Assembly (NCBI GenBank): GCA_023053685.1
Contig: JALIGW010000063.1
Coordinates: 1,146,614 to 1,210,613, forward strand
Length of the DNA: 64,000 nucleotides
Direction of reading: 5' to 3'
From: Diadophis punctatus similis
Taxonomy: Eukaryota > Chordata > Lepidosauria > Squamata > Dipsadidae
A program made the translations under genes and the position numbers. The notes under the pieces were generated by a model, which saw only the letters and a list, made by a program, of their open reading frames with translations, was not told the origin of the DNA and made no database searches. Positions 22,711 to 37,762 of the stretch are shown piece after piece (the first letter of the stretch is position 1; the number at the start of each line of letters is the position of its first letter).

Positions 22711-23177
22711 GTATGGGATCCCAACAAGGATCCAACAAACTAAATTCCTCCAGAGAAGGAATCCATTAGAGAAAGAGGGGAATCTTATCAACCTCCTTGT
22801 GCTACAAAAGGCCAACACATTTGGTTAATCTAGAACAGAACAGAGAAGAGCAGAGCAGAATCTTGGAGTTCTTCTAGTCTAGCCCCTTGCTCAAGCAGGA
22901 GACCCTATTCCATTTCAGATAAGTCACTGTCCAGTCTCTTCTTAGAAATCTCCAGTGATGGAGCACCCATGATTTTGGAAGGCAAGCTGTTCCACTGGTT
23001 AATTGTCCTCACTGTCATGTAAAGTTGACATGTAAAGTTTCCCCTTAATTCCAGGTTGCTTCTCTCTTTGATTGGTTTCTTGTCTTGACCTCTGGTGCTT
23101 TGTAGAATAATTTCACCCTGTGTTCTTTGTGGAAGCCCCTCAAATACCGGAATACTGCAATCATGTAACCCCTAATT

Positions 23178-23793
23178 TAAGGTTACCAGACGTCCCGCTT
23201 TTGGCCGGACAGTCCCACTTTTTAATAATTTGTCCCATGTCCCGCGTCGTTTCAAAAAAGTCCTGCTTTTTAAATTTTAATTTGCCCTGCACACCCCTCT
23301 GCCTCCTGCCTCGCCTGCCTCCTCCTGCCAGGTGGGGAGGGAGGGCAGTGAGAGGGGCAGCGGTGGTCTTACCTGGTCGTCACTGCAGAGCCGAAGAAGC
23401 TGGTGGCGTTCGCGGCGTGGGGCTTCCCCTGCCCACTTTCCCCGCCAGCCGGGATGCCACCATTTGCATTCTTTTGCCCTCTGTTTGAAGCAGAATGCTT
23501 TGCGCATATGCAGAGGGCAAAAGAACGCAAATGGCAGTGTCCCGGCGGCCAGGGAAAGCGGGCAGGGGAAGCCCCATGCCACGAATGCTACCAGCTTCTT
23601 CGGCTCTGTGGCAATGAACAGGTAAGTCTGCGCCGGTAGGAACCCACCCCTGGCTGCGATGAAGGGGGGTTGTTTGGGGGAGTGCACAAAGCTGCAGAAT
23701 AAGAAAGACAGACCCCTCCCGTCTTTCTCCCCTAGAAACCCCCCCCCAATCAATGGTGTCCCGCTTTACAAAAAATAAAATCTGGTCACCTTA
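23178..23793. mobile_element. Non-autonomous hAT element (616 bp)
   Basis: The ends TAAGGTTACCAG and CTGGTCACCTTA are inverted, with the exact 8-bp duplication CCCTAATT (23170-23177, 23794-23801). It carries a large internal palindrome. Confidence 0.8.
23368..23626. repeat. Long inverted repeat: about 116-bp arms, 27-bp loop
   Basis: Arms 23368-23483 and 23511-23626 pair from CTTACCTGG/CAGGTAAG inward to GCCCTCTG/CAGAGGGC with scattered mismatches. Confidence 0.8.
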
Positions 23794-24059
23794 CCCTAAT
23801 TCTTCTTTTCTCTAGATTAGCCAAACCCTAACCCTGCAGCTGTTCTTTTAGTCTCCAGGCCTTTGATCATCTTAGTTGCTCTTCTCTGAACTTTTTCCAA
23901 TATTTCAATATCTTTTTTATAGTACGGTGACCGAATAGGTTGCAGTATTGCAAGTGTGGTCTTACTAGGGCTTTATAAAGTGCTAGTAATATTTCACACT
24001 ATATTCTATGCCTCTGCTCCAAGAAGGGTCGCAAAGGCCCCCTTAACCACAGCTAACAG

Positions 24060-24990
<931 letters not shown>

Positions 24991-25004
24991 TCTAAGTCTA
25001 AGAC

Positions 25005-27600
25005 TCATATTCAAGTGATCATCCACTAGGACTCCAAGGTCGCTCTCACAGTTGCTGTTTTTGAGCCAGGTGTTGCCTAATCTGTACTTATATCTTTGAT
25101 TTTTCCTTCCTAAATATAAAACTTTTATCCACATTAAAATTCATTTTGATGGATAGGACCCATTGTTCAAGTCTCTCAAGATCTTTTTGGATCCTGAGCT
25201 TGTCTTCTGGGGTGTTGGCTATTCCTGCCAGCTTAGTGTCATCTGCAAAGTTTCTATTCCCTCATCTAAGTTATTTATGAAGATATTGAAGAATACTGGG
25301 CCTAAGATGGAGCCTTGTAGTACCCCACTGCTTACTTCTCTCCATGTAGTTGTAGTACTATTAATGACTCCTCATCAGATAGGACAGACAGATTAACAGA
25401 GTTGGAAGGGACCTTGTAGGTCATCTAGTCCAACCCCCTGCCCAAGCAGGAGACCCTATACCATTTCTGACAGTTGGCAGTCTATTCTCTTCTTGAAAGT
25501 CTCCCGTGATAAAGCTCCCAGAATTTACGAAGGCAACTTCTGTTCCATTGGTTGATTCTTCTCACTGTCAGAAAATTTCTCCTTATTTCCAGGTTGAATC
25601 TCTCCTTGATCAGTTTCCATCCATTATTCTTTGTCTGGCCTTCAGGTGCTTTGGAAAATAGCTTGACCCCCTCCTCTCTGTGGCAGCCCCTCAAATATTG
25701 GAAGACTGCTATCATGTCTCCCATGGGCCTTCCTTTCACTAGACTAGCCATGCTCAGTTCCTGTAATTGTTCTTCATATATTTTAGTCTCCAGTCCCCTA
25801 ATCATCTTGGTTGCTCTTCTCTGCCCTTTTTCTAGGGTCTCAATGTCTTTTTTATAGTGTGGTGACCAAAACTGGATGCAGTATTCTAGGTGTGGTCTTA
25901 CTAAGGCTTTATAGAGTGGTATTAGTACCTCCCTTGATCTTGATTGTATCCCTCTGTTAGGATTGCATTGGCTTTTTTGGCTGCCACTGCACACTGCTGG
26001 CTCATATTTAGCTGGTTGTCCACTAAGACTCCAAGATCCCTCTCACAGTCACTGCTATTAAGTCTGGTTTCACCAAGTTTATATGTATACTGCTGGTTTT
26101 TCTTACCTAAGTGTAGTGTTGGAACGTAAAAAAACTTCCTCAGCCCCCCTTTCTGAGAGGCTGTAAATCAGAGGAGAATAGACCATGTTTCTCCATGGCT
26201 GCTAACTCAAAATAAAACCGAAGCTTAAATTCTAAAATAAGGCACTTTTATTATTACAGTACAAATATATATATCTGACTACATCCTTACCGGTAGCAAT
26301 ATGTCCAGCCGGACGAAGTGAAAGCAAGGAAGAGAACAAAGGAACAGAAAATACACATGCGCAGTAAATCAACACATCACAAGACACTTAGAGATAAGGA
26401 TTCTCTGGTTACTAATACACAGAGTGGAGGCTCAGCTAACAAATACAAAAAAAAGCAGTGACATGTAGGACTTTACTTTTCTCTAAATTGAATTTCGTTT
26501 TGTTAGATAGGATGCAGTGTTCAAGTCTGTCAAGACTTTGACAGAATTCTCGTTTTTGTCTTTCAATTTGACAGAGAGATCAACCATGCAGGTTTCTTCT
26601 TGGATTTCTTGTTTCTCTTTTTCAGTGGTATAGTGCTGGACTGGGCTTTTATGATCATATTTTTCCCAAGCTTCTTGAGTTGTTTTCCCCTTTTGGATTC
26701 TCATCCAAGGAATCTTTCCCAAGTTCTCTCTGAGTTTGTTAAAATCAGCTCTTTTAAAATCTAAGACTCTGTTGTCATTATGTTCTATTGCTTGTGTTTG
26801 TGTTATGTTGAGTTCTACTATGACATGGACACTCTCACCCAAGGTTCCTGCAGTTTCAACTTCCTCTATCACTTCTTCTCTGTTTGTAAGAATTAAGTCC
26901 AGTATGGCTGTCCCTCCAGTTCCGTCCTCTACCTTTTGACAACAAAGTTGTCAGCTAGGTTGGTTAAAAACCTATTTGATTTCTCACTTGGGGCGAAATT
27001 AGTCTTCCAATTGATGTCAGGGTAATAGAAGTCCCCCATTACTATTGTAGTGTGTTTCCTACATATGTTTGTTAGTTGGATAGCAAAAAGGACATCTATT
27101 TTTTCTGCTTGATTGGGTGGCCTTCAGTATACACCTATGGCCATTTCATTCTTTTTTCCTTTTATATTGATCCATATGCATTCTAGGAGGCTTTTTCTTT
27201 GGCGTCGTGCATTTCTGTAGTAGTATAGTGGTATTTTAATACAGTGCAAATCCACCCCCTCTTTTATGGGGTCTGGGTTTTTTTTTTTTTGAACAATTTG
27301 TAGCCTTTGCTCAGCATGTTCCAGTCATGGATTTCATCCCACCAAGTTTCTGTTATTCCAATTATATCATATCTACCTTCATGTATTAATAGTTCAGGTT
27401 CACCCTGTTTGTTCCCCAGACTTTGTGCATTTGTATATAGGCACTTGAGATCTTTATGTCTGATTCTGGGTATGCTTCCTATGTCTCCTATTTGGTGTTT
27501 GAGTTTGTCTTCCTTCCCATCCCTTGTTACTTCATTATTTGACTTGCTTTCTAGGAGTTTTTGCTTGGAATTAGGTCCTGGAGATCCTAAAGATTAGGTA
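25005..27600 (-). mobile_element. CR1 LINE sequence, at least two nested copies, with a solo LTR
   Basis: The minus strand shows RT C-terminal motifs (LVRPHLEYCIQFWSPHYKK, RRATKMIRGLE) at 25482-25994. A further upstream region at 26483-26872 reads DFKRADFNKLRENLGKIPW. All frames are broken. It may explain most of copy B intron 3. Confidence 0.75.
26117..26463. mobile_element. Solo LTR (347 bp)
   Basis: TGTTGGAACG to AGTGACA, flanked by the exact 5-bp duplication TGTAG (26112-26116, 26464-26468). It is inserted in CR1 sequence. Confidence 0.8.
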
Positions 27601-27807
27601 CCAATTTGATATTAAACACTGCTAGTTTTAAAAGGATGTTTGTTTGTTTTAAAGATATTCCTCTATGTATAGTTTGTGATTGGCACTGTAGAATTTTACT
27701 CTTATAAATTTGGAGGAGATTCTGAGGACATCTGATGGCCTGAGCTTCAGCTGGATATATTCACAGTGTGAGTGGCATGCTGGAACAAGGAAGGAAATTT
27801 TCAGCTA

Positions 27808-28790
27808 CCGTATTTTTCGGAGTATAAGATGTACCTTTTTACCCTCAAAAAGAGGGTGAAAATTTGGGTGCGTCTTATACACCGAATGTAGCCCCACCCA
27901 GCCACCCCCACGCTTTGGCCTCTGCCTGCCAGCAATTTACCTCTTTGCAGCAAACAGGGCAAAGCCTTATTAGCACACTAAGAGATTACTTGCCTCCCGA
28001 CCTACAGCTGACAGGCTTGCAAGCCACATGGTAAAATGAAACTAACTACGGTGGCTGTAATGAGACAAAATGCTGGGAGATAAACTGCTGGCAATGTTAC
28101 ACTGCTGAAATTGCAAGTAGGTAAGCTAAAGCTGCTATAGCCTAGAGGTAGAGCTCTTGCCTCACAATCAGGAGGTTGTGAGTTCTATCCTAGGTAGAGG
28201 CAGATTCTGTTAATATGTTGTTTTGTTAAATGTTTGTAGTGTTCAAATTATAAGACTTGCTTTTAAAGACTGCTTTATTATTGTTCTAAACAACTTAACA
28301 AAATGAAGAAGCTTTTAAAATAAATTCTTGCTCTGAAGAGGCCCAGTGCTATTGTATCTTCTTTTAAATAGCAGGAAGCCTTCCAGAAAGCCACATCAAT
28401 TTTAAACATCTATAAAAGTATAATCTGAAATGTCCTGTTTTAGTATTTAGTATTTAGTATTAAAATAAGGCAGTTGAATTAAACCCTGACTTAGTCATGT
28501 ATGGAGTAGATCTATTTAAATAATTGGGAGGAGTTAGTGTTACTACATTTAAGAAAACTTTCTGGCATTAATATACTGCCATAATATACATTTCTCCAAT
28601 TCTTTGCTATTTCTATGGGTCAGGCACACATGCACAGAAATACACAGCAAACAGTGTATATCATCTGTGCTGTTTGCTGTTTGCTGTTTGGCAAACTGCT
28701 GGGAGGCAGAGGCCTTTTTTCCTTGTTTTCCTCCCCCAAAACTAAGGTGTGTCTTATAGTTCGGTGCGTCTTATACTCCGAAAAATACGG
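27808..28790. mobile_element. Mariner-like MITE (983 bp)
   Basis: CCGTATTTTTCGGAGTATAA at the left is mirrored at the right end, and both are flanked by TA. No transposase is visible. A piece of the same family is at 52108-52180. Confidence 0.8.
28138..28205 (+). repeat. tRNA-like sequence (SINE head) inside the MITE
   Basis: TAGCCTAGAGGTAGAGC resembles box A, and GGTTGTGAGTTCTATCC box B with the correct spacing. The arms pair poorly for a real tRNA, so a SINE head is preferred. Confidence 0.4.
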
Positions 28791-29318
28791 TATTTATTCC
28801 TGCAGAAATAGAGATGGACAGAAGTCCAAATGTCCTCATGCTTGGGACAGAGGTCCAAATCAAGAACCCCGAGTAAAAGATGGCTCAAATATTTATAGAA
28901 ATTTATATAGAAGTTATTTACAATCAACCTATGTGATTTTTTTTCACATAGTGTTCACACTTGGTTAATTACATTTATCCTTTTTGGTGGAAAATTGCAT
29001 TTGCTATATTTAGAACAGGATAGTAAAACCTTCCTAAGTCTATCATTGTCAGCAGTTTCCTGCTGCATGGCTATAGTTTGCTTGTCAGTTTCACAAACCA
29101 GCAAAGATCCAGCTTAGACAATTGCATGGGTAATTTAATAAATTTCAACTTTTGGAGGCTTGTTTTGGAGACTTGTTTCTATATAATTTGATCGATTCTT
29201 GGCTAACTTGGGGTTAAAACATTATTGGAGATCTTTTCTGATGAATAGAATACTTTTCCTATAGAAGTTATTGCTTTGCCTTCTTCTCTAAGATTTAAAG
29301 ATAACTTTTCTTGTTTGA

Positions 29319-29610
29319 ATGGGGCACAATGGCCTAGTGGTTAAGGCTCTGGGCTCAGCAACCAGAAATGCCGCAGGATAGGATATCCTTGCTCCACCTC
29401 CTGCCAGCCTAGCAATTTGAAAGCATGCAAATACAAATAGACAAATAGGTACCACTTCAGTGGAAGGTAACACTATTCTGTGTGTCTTGATGTACAGATA
29501 TGTCGGCCACATGACCATGGAAGCATCTTCAAACAATGCTGGCTCCCTTGGCTAGGAAACGGAAATGAATCTGACACGTCTGGTTAGGAAAAACCTTTAC
29601 CTTTCCCCCC
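29319..29610 (+). mobile_element. Sauria-type SINE
   Basis: The tRNA-like head (GCCTAGTGGTTAAGGCTCTG) is followed by the same body and ACCTTT tail as the element at 6629. Confidence 0.7.
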
Positions 29611-29880
29611 TATTTTAAGGATTCCATTATTTTATATTCTTAAGCCGTCACCAGGCTATCACATCTAGCCCAACCCTTCCTCTCTGCAGGAATTCTTGCT
29701 AAATATTCTCTAACTGATGGCTGCTCGGTTTTCACATTAAGCCAAGCAGTGAAGGCGAGACTGAACTTCTCTGTTTCACTTGCTAAGCTGTAAAACTGCT
29801 TCTCCTCTTAGGATTTTCCCTCCCCACTTTCATTCAGCCAGAATCTCCTCTCTTCTCACTGAGTTGATATTGCCATATCA

Positions 29881-30110
29881 AGAGCCATGGTGGTGCAGTT
29901 GTTAGAGTGCAGTACTGCAGGCTACTTCTGCTGACTGCTGATTGCCAGCAGTTCAAGTCCCAAAGGCTCAAGGTTGACTCAGCTTTCCATCCTTCCTAGG
30001 TGGGTAAAATGAGGACCCAGATTGTTGGGGGCAAGAGGCTGACTCTGTAAACCGCTTAGAGAGGGCTATAAAAGCACTGTGACGTGGTATATAAGTCTAA
30101 GTGTGCTAAG
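29881..30110 (+). mobile_element. tRNA-derived SINE, second family
   Basis: A head GTGGTGCAGTTGTTAGAGTG and a GCAGTTCAAGTCC box B lead into a body ending GGTATATAAGTCTAAGTG. Confidence 0.6.
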
Positions 30111-30266
30111 TGCGTGTGCCATATTGCAGACTTTGGAATAACAGTGTTTTACTTCCAATGTAACATATTTCAGTTATTGGAAGAGTGATGTATCCTTCCT
30201 TCTCAATGAAGACACTGATAGTTGGAGAAGGTGCTTCCAGACTCCTGATTTTCGGATCCTGTAGAT

Positions 30267-30575
30267 CAGTGGTGGGTCACTACTGGTGCTGTACCGCACC
30301 TGTAGGAGCCCACCAATGATGTCATTTTTAGGCGCTTTTTTCCAGCTTCTCCATGTCCTGAGCTGTCGGGAAAAAAGTCGTCCCACATGCCCTTGTTTCA
30401 ATACAAACCTTTATTCTTCCTCCGAAGCACAGCTGAGAAGCTCCTCAGCTGTGTTTCGGCTTGCAATGTCATCCTAAGCATGCATGGAAGTAAAATTTCC
30501 TGATGGAATGTGAGTTCACTTCTGCGCATGCTCGCGATGTGCACCGGTAGTGAAAATAACCGGAACCCTCCGCTG
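30267..30575. mobile_element. Non-autonomous hAT element (309 bp)
   Basis: It runs from CAGTGGTGGGT to ACCCTCCGCTG, with the exact 8-bp duplication CTGTAGAT (30259-30266, 30576-30583). It is the same family as the 10666 element. Confidence 0.8.
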
Positions 30576-31095
30576 CTGTAGATCAACATGGCTCTTCTTC
30601 TTCTGGTCTTTCCTCAAGGCTAAGTGCAGTTCCTTTGATCTCTTCCTTGACTTCCTTGCCCTTCCAAGTTGATCCAGGTTTCATGAATTGTCTTCTCCAA
30701 GTCATTGTGCCTGCAAGGGGAGCTGAGACTTGAGTTGGGGTCTCTCCAAATCAGAACGTTTACATCCTGAGATTCTTATGGGTGCATTTGCCTTCTTATC
30801 CATGAACATCTCAATGCTGACTCACATTTAGTTTAACAATCATCTACTATTTTGATACTTTCACAAATATACATATCAAGTTTGGTCATCCTTTTTTAGT
30901 GTATCATTGAAGTTCTTGTACAAATTATTATCGTCCTTGTTACTATTTATGTATATGTCCTTTTTTTTCTTTTTATGCATATTTTTGTGTTGTTTTGTCT
31001 AGTTCTTTTTTGTACTACTTTTTTCTTTTTTTTCTTTTTGGGAGTTTGTATTTTAACGTTTGAAATAGAATAAAATAAAATTTAAAGGGTTAGGG

Positions 31096-31542
31096 CTGGG
31101 ATGGCGAACCTATGGCACCCTATGGCAGCCATATCTGCCAACACGCAAGCCGTTGCCCTAGCTCAGCTCCAGCGTCCATGTGCGCACCAGCCAGCTGATT
31201 TTTACCTCACATGGAGACTCTTGGAGGGCGTTTTTGGCCTCCGGAGGGACTCCGAGGGGCAGGAGAGGCCATTTTTGCCCTCCCCAGGCTCGAGGGAAAC
31301 CTATGGAGCCTGGGGAGGGCAAAAAAATGGGCCTACTAGGCCCACCGGAAGTCAGGGAATGGGAGAGGTGAAGTCATGTGTGCATGCGTGGGGGGCTGTG
31401 CTGTGCAGGCGGATCGTGCGTGCATGCGCAGGGGGGCATGGCACGTGGGGGCATTAAATTATGGGTGTGGGCACACACATGCGTGCGATTGCATACGCAT
31501 GCACGCTTTCGGCATCCGAGGGGAAAAAGTTCGCCATCACTG
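31096..31542. mobile_element. Non-autonomous hAT element just upstream of exon 4 of copy B
   Basis: It runs from CTGGGATGGCGAACC to TTCGCCATCACTG, with the exact duplication GGTTAGGG (31088-31095, 31543-31550). The matching site before exon 4 of copy C (about 52303) lacks it. Confidence 0.85.
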
Positions 31543-31624
31543 GGTTAGGGTAACATGAAGGTACCACGTAGGATAAGAAACAAAGTTTTCTGCTTTTAAA
31601 ATTCTGGATGTGTTTCCATTCTAG

Positions 31625-31837
31625 TTCCATCCCTTTCTGGAGAAGAATGAGTTCTTTAATCTTTCCCATTGGAAACTCTACCTGGACCAAAATAGAGAAG
31701 TAACCGCAGACATGGACATTGAGTTCCAGGTGTTTTTGCACCAGGGGAATTTGATCAATAGGAAACTGGGAAGTATTGAAAGGCAGAAACTTGTTATCAA
31801 CCAAAGAATTCTTTTGTGGCTAAAGTCGCACACAAAG
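31625..31837 (+). CDS. V2R copy B exon 4 (ectodomain)
   Basis: The acceptor ATTCTAG ends at 31624 and the donor GTATGG is at 31838. It is 213 nt (71 residues) and phase 0. It starts [14 protein letters not shown], followed by [12 protein letters not shown], the stretch that in V2Rs closes the ligand-binding lobe. Open. A hAT element ends 82 bp upstream. Confidence 0.87.
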
Positions 31838-32130
31838 GTATGGGAAATATTGCTGTGTTTACTCTTTTTTCTAAAGATTTTGACCCATTTCAAGTGGGTT
31901 AACCTTAGTCATCATGGTGAATGACCTTCACTGAGATTTGAATGTATCCTAATAGAAAACTTACTGTTTTCTTTGACTGCTTTTTTGGGAGGGGGGCACT
32001 TCAGTACTATTCACAAAGATGTCATTCAGATGCTAAGATATGGAACCCTGTTTTAAACTGATTCAGCTATAATGAACATTGGATGCTGCATGATTATTCA
32101 TTAGGATACAGACTATGGATCTTTTGTATT

Positions 32131-32643
32131 TGTTAAGGAGTTTTTGTGCTCTTCAGCATGTGCACAGTGAAATGTGTTGTTGCAGTTTGATATGAGTTGC
32201 TATTCAGTCAATAAACAGATACGTTTAAGTATATACAAATAGTTTACTTAAAGAAGTAGCAAAGTTCAAATAGGAAGTCCATGTCATACATGGTAAGTCA
32301 GTCAATACGAAGAATCTTCTTCTTGCCTATCTTTGTTTTAACGAGGAAACAAAGATTACAGCTAACAAACAAATCTATACTATCACAGATAGTTACTCTT
32401 TACATAGCAGCTCTTCACAGTACTTTCACACAGACACGAAGTCAATTACTCAACAATGAAGGAGCAGAGATAATCAGCATCGAGAGTCAGAATCAGCAGG
32501 AAGAATGAGCCTGCTTTCTTGCTCCCTTTTATAGTAATCAGCCTACAATGCATTTAAAGCTATATTACCTATATTCACATAGACATTGATTTGTGGCTTG
32601 TTCATATATTAGCAAACCCAATCATTTGAACAGAGTCCTAACA
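32131..32643. mobile_element. Solo LTR in copy B intron 4 (shared with copy A)
   Basis: It is the same insertion as 138-653. The duplications are GTATT (32126-32130) and GCATT (32644-32648), the latter with one substitution. Confidence 0.8.
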
Positions 32644-32779
32644 GCATTTCTTCTCTAATTTAGTATCTCCATCAAACAAGGTGAGAAAACTTCAAGTGCT
32701 GGCATTTGTGGTTCTCAAGCCTCAGTTTCTTTCTTTCTCAGTGTCTTCATTAAAGTTTGGACTGAATTGGATGAATAGA

Positions 32780-33439
32780 ATACAGTGATAGAATTGGAAA
32801 GGACCTTGGAGGTCTTCTAATCCAACCCCCTGCTCAGTCAGGAAATCCTATACCTGGGATGGCAAACCTATGGCACGTGTACCCCTTCTGCCGGCCAGCT
32901 GATTTTTGGAATGTGCGGGGGGCTGGGCGCATGCGGGAGATGCTCGTGCATGCTCAGGGGTTGTGCAAGCATGCGCGAGGGTGGGGGATCATTCGCATGT
33001 GCGGGGGCTGGGCGTATGCGGGAGATGCTCGTGCATGCTCAGGGGTTGTGCAAGCATGCGCAGAGGAAGAGGAGGCACAGAGGAGCATGGGGTGTGTGGC
33101 GCCCCCCACGACACATTTTTGGTCCCAGGAGTTTGCAGTGAGGCCTACTAAGCCCAAAACGGGACATAGGGGGTGCGGCATGCCCTCCCCATGGCCTGTT
33201 TTTGGTCCCAGGAGGCTGCAGGGAGGCCTACTAGGCCCAAAATGGGAGACAAGTTGTTCCACTGATTAATTGTGCTAAATGTCAGGAAATTTCTTCTTAC
33301 AGTGGTTCTAGTTTGCTTCTCTCCTTGATTAGTTTCCACCCATTGCTTCTTGTCCTACTCTCAGGTACTTTGGAGAATAACTTGACTCCCTCTTCTTTGT
33401 GGCAACCCCTGAGATATGGGAACACTGCTATCATGTCCC
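32780..33439 (-). mobile_element. CR1 3' end with hAT insert, copy B
   Basis: The counterpart of 790-1742. The hAT part is 32858-33245. The junction at about 33245 fuses hAT to CR1 and lacks roughly 350 bp present in copy A. Confidence 0.65.
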
Positions 33440-33856
33440 TGTCAGGGTTCCAAATAGCATCCAAAATTAAATCAGAGTCCAAGGCAAAGTATTCCTCAAA
33501 ATTCCAATTTATTAATAGAGCCATGTTGGCACATATGGGTGAAACCCGAATCTGAAGCTTCCCAGGTTTCACCACCCAGTTGAAAGTTCAAGTCCTTGCC
33601 CCCACGCCCACAAGTCCATCACGTTGTCCAGTCTTCTACTGCCATGCTGGCAGAATCCACTCATCTCTTTCCTTTCAGGTGCAGAGGTGCATAGACAAAG
33701 AATGACCTTGGCTTTCTAGAAAGAATTTTGTTATGGCTACATACTAGCCACTTCATACACTCCACCCTCCCATTTTCCCACAGTAGAAAATGCATAGTAA
33801 AAAGGTTTATATTGTGGCAGGCCCAAGATCAAAGATAAAATGGTTTCAGCCTGACA
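33440..33856. mobile_element. Second solo LTR, copy B
   Basis: TGTCAGGGTTCC to CCTGACA, flanked by GTCCC and GTCCT. It is the fuller version of the copy A element at 1743-2085. Confidence 0.7.
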
Positions 33857-33960
33857 GTCCTCCCTAGTCATCAAACTATACATACCAAAATCCAGCAACT
33901 GTTCTTTATCTGTTTTTACTTTCAGTCACATAATCGTCTTTGTTGCTCTTCTCTCTATAT

Positions 33961-34427
33961 CAATGATAACGAACCTATGGCACGTGTGCCACAGGTGGCA
34001 CACAGAGCCATATCTGAGGGCACGCGAGGCGTTGCCCTATGTTAGCTCCAGTGCCCAGCTGATTTTCGCCCTTCCAGAGGGTGGAGGTAGGCCATTTTCA
34101 CCCTCCCCAGGCTTCAGGAAAGCATCCGGCGCCTGTAGATGGTGAAAAATAAATCAATGGGATGACTGGAATGTCCACTTGGCCCGTTGGGCTGTTTGTC
34201 GCCCTCCCCAAGCATCAGGAGGCTTTCCTGAAGACTGGAAAGGGTGAAAAATGGTCCAACGGCCCAATCGGAGTCCTGCCTGCACAAATGCATGGGTGGG
34301 CAGCGGGGGGTTGTGCGTGCATGCACGGGGGGAGGGCATTGCATTATGGGTGTGGGCATGTGTGCATGCTACCCCCCATGCTACCCCCACTTTTGGCACG
34401 CAATGGCAAAAAGTTTAGCCATCACTA
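33961..34427. mobile_element. Non-autonomous hAT element, copy B
   Basis: The counterpart of 2190-2641, starting CAATGATAACGAACC and ending AGCCATCACTA. Confidence 0.65.
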
Positions 34428-34562
34428 CTCTCTATGATCATGACTGTGAATATGATCATGAATTCTTTCTGCAAGTGAAGCCCAGACAGACTACTCAGGT
34501 AAACTTCATGTTTACCTCCATTTTCCATGGATACTTAGCACAGGCCCTTTTTTTCTCCTTAG

Positions 34563-34689
34563 CCTTTGCCTCAATCCAAATGTGTGGAAAGTTGTCGTCC
34601 TGGATTTGTTAAGCGGAAGAGAGAAGGAGAGCCAATTTGCTGCTATGACTGTGTTCCTTGTCCAGAGGGGACCATTTCCACTGAGGAAG
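34563..34689 (+). CDS. V2R copy B exon 5 (cysteine-rich domain)
   Basis: It is 127 nt with an AG acceptor at 34561-34562 and a GTGGGT donor at 34690. It has the same six-cysteine pattern as copy A ([14 protein letters not shown]). It is open and keeps the phase needed to join exon 6. Confidence 0.88.
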
Positions 34690-34984
34690 GTGGGTGACAC
34701 CAAAGAAAAGAGTGGGTTTGTGATTCGCCCAGAGCACATTCATGAAAGTGAAAGATTAAATGAGAAAATGAACCTCTACTGTTTTTTTTGTTTATTTTTA
34801 AACTGCACAATTTCTTTTCCAAATGGACAAAAGACCTTAATAGGGATTGGAAAGGATGGCTAGCTTTACTACTGCCAGGGAAAATATCTCTTCTGCTTTT
34901 TATTTTGGATATTTCTTTCCACATTTGGTCTTTCTATAAATATCTGCGTTCTTTGAAATGTGAGGAATTGTCTTAGAGCTTAGA

Positions 34985-36505
<1,521 letters not shown>

Positions 36506-36969
36506 GGCAATGGGGGTTGCAATGGTTTCTTTTAGGGAGCACAACTGGCCATATGGGTTGAACGGGGGAGACTTTCAGCTCCAAGTATAGAGAAAACCAC
36601 AAAGAGAAGCAAGGTGTTGTATGTGACCAAAACCAGCCGTGTCCATCTTCTTCTTTCTTGCGCAATGGCCCAAGGCAATCTGGCAGAACGCAGACAGGCT
36701 GTCTGGCACATCCAACCCTGTTTTGCACTGTCTTGCCACAGAGATTCTTTGTTGCCAATTGGTCTTCTAAATATTAGTGGTATTTGCTGTTTGGACTGGC
36801 AAAACTTTATCTAACATTGAAATTATAGTTTCACAACCTTTTGATTTGGTGGTTGTGTGTACCCATACATATTTATATGTGTGCACATATTTTTTTATCA
36901 TAGCTATTTGTCTACTTATATTTGAACAAAAGATTAAAGGATGATGTCCATTATAAAAAGTCTCCACTG

Positions 36970-37255
36970 GAAATTGCAAAATCCCTAGTGCTGTGTAATG
37001 GGGTGAGCTCCCGTTACTTGTCTCAGCTTCTGCCAACCTAGCAGTTCGAAAGCACGTAAAAATGCAAGTAGAAAAAAAGGGACCACATTTGGTGGGAAGG
37101 TAACAGCGCTCCGTGCGCCTTCTGCTGGCCACATGACCATGGAGACATCTTCGGACAGTGTTGGCTCTTTGGCTTTGAAACGGAGATGAGCACTACCCCC
37201 TAGGGTCAGGACCAAATAGCACATAAGTGCGAGGGGAACCTTTACCTTTACTCTA
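36970..37255 (+). mobile_element. Sauria-type SINE, copy B intron 5
   Basis: It shares its position and 5' truncation with the copy A SINE at 6629-6900, so it predates the A-B duplication. Confidence 0.75.
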
Positions 37256-37762
37256 CATGAGCCTCCCCTTTTGGATGACTAGAAGTTATCGCTGCTCCAC
37301 AATGAGGGGATGTGGACAGTTATGGGTTCACCACATTACAACCTGGTCCACTAGCCCATTCCACATTATTTGCAGAACTAGTTTTCTTTACCAACTAAAT
37401 TTCAGAAGATTGGCATCCTCTGTGTCCAGTATATTAAGTGTCATTTGACACAACTCAGTTTTTTTGCCTACAGGTGTAACTGACTCATTATTTAACTCTT
37501 CCAATGTAGATGCTGTGAAGGTTCTGCACATTACACAGGAAATCTTTCAAGCCCAAAGCTTCCCCCAATTTCATAGGGTACATGAAATTTTGCTTTTTCA
37601 AAAAAAGAAAAGGAAATGATATTCTTCTTATTTCATTCCCTGGAGATGTTAATAAATGCATCTTGGAAAATACTCCTCTGTATCAATTGTCATTCCAAAA
37701 AGATATTTCATAAAGGCAAAAGGAGAGAACATTAAAGAAAGGTTTCTTTTGGGTTTTCTCAG

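Larger units (their letters stand above)
22838..24005 (-). mobile_element. CR1 3' end split by a hAT element
   Basis: The two halves, 22838-23169 and 23794-24005, are continuous CR1 sequence on the minus strand (TCTAGTCTAGCCCCTTGC and TTGCTCTTCTCTGAACTTT). Confidence 0.7.

Noticed and set aside
28138..28205. Possible tRNA gene
   Set aside because: The boxes are present but the acceptor and anticodon arms pair poorly and it sits in a transposon; it is listed only as a tRNA-like repeat.
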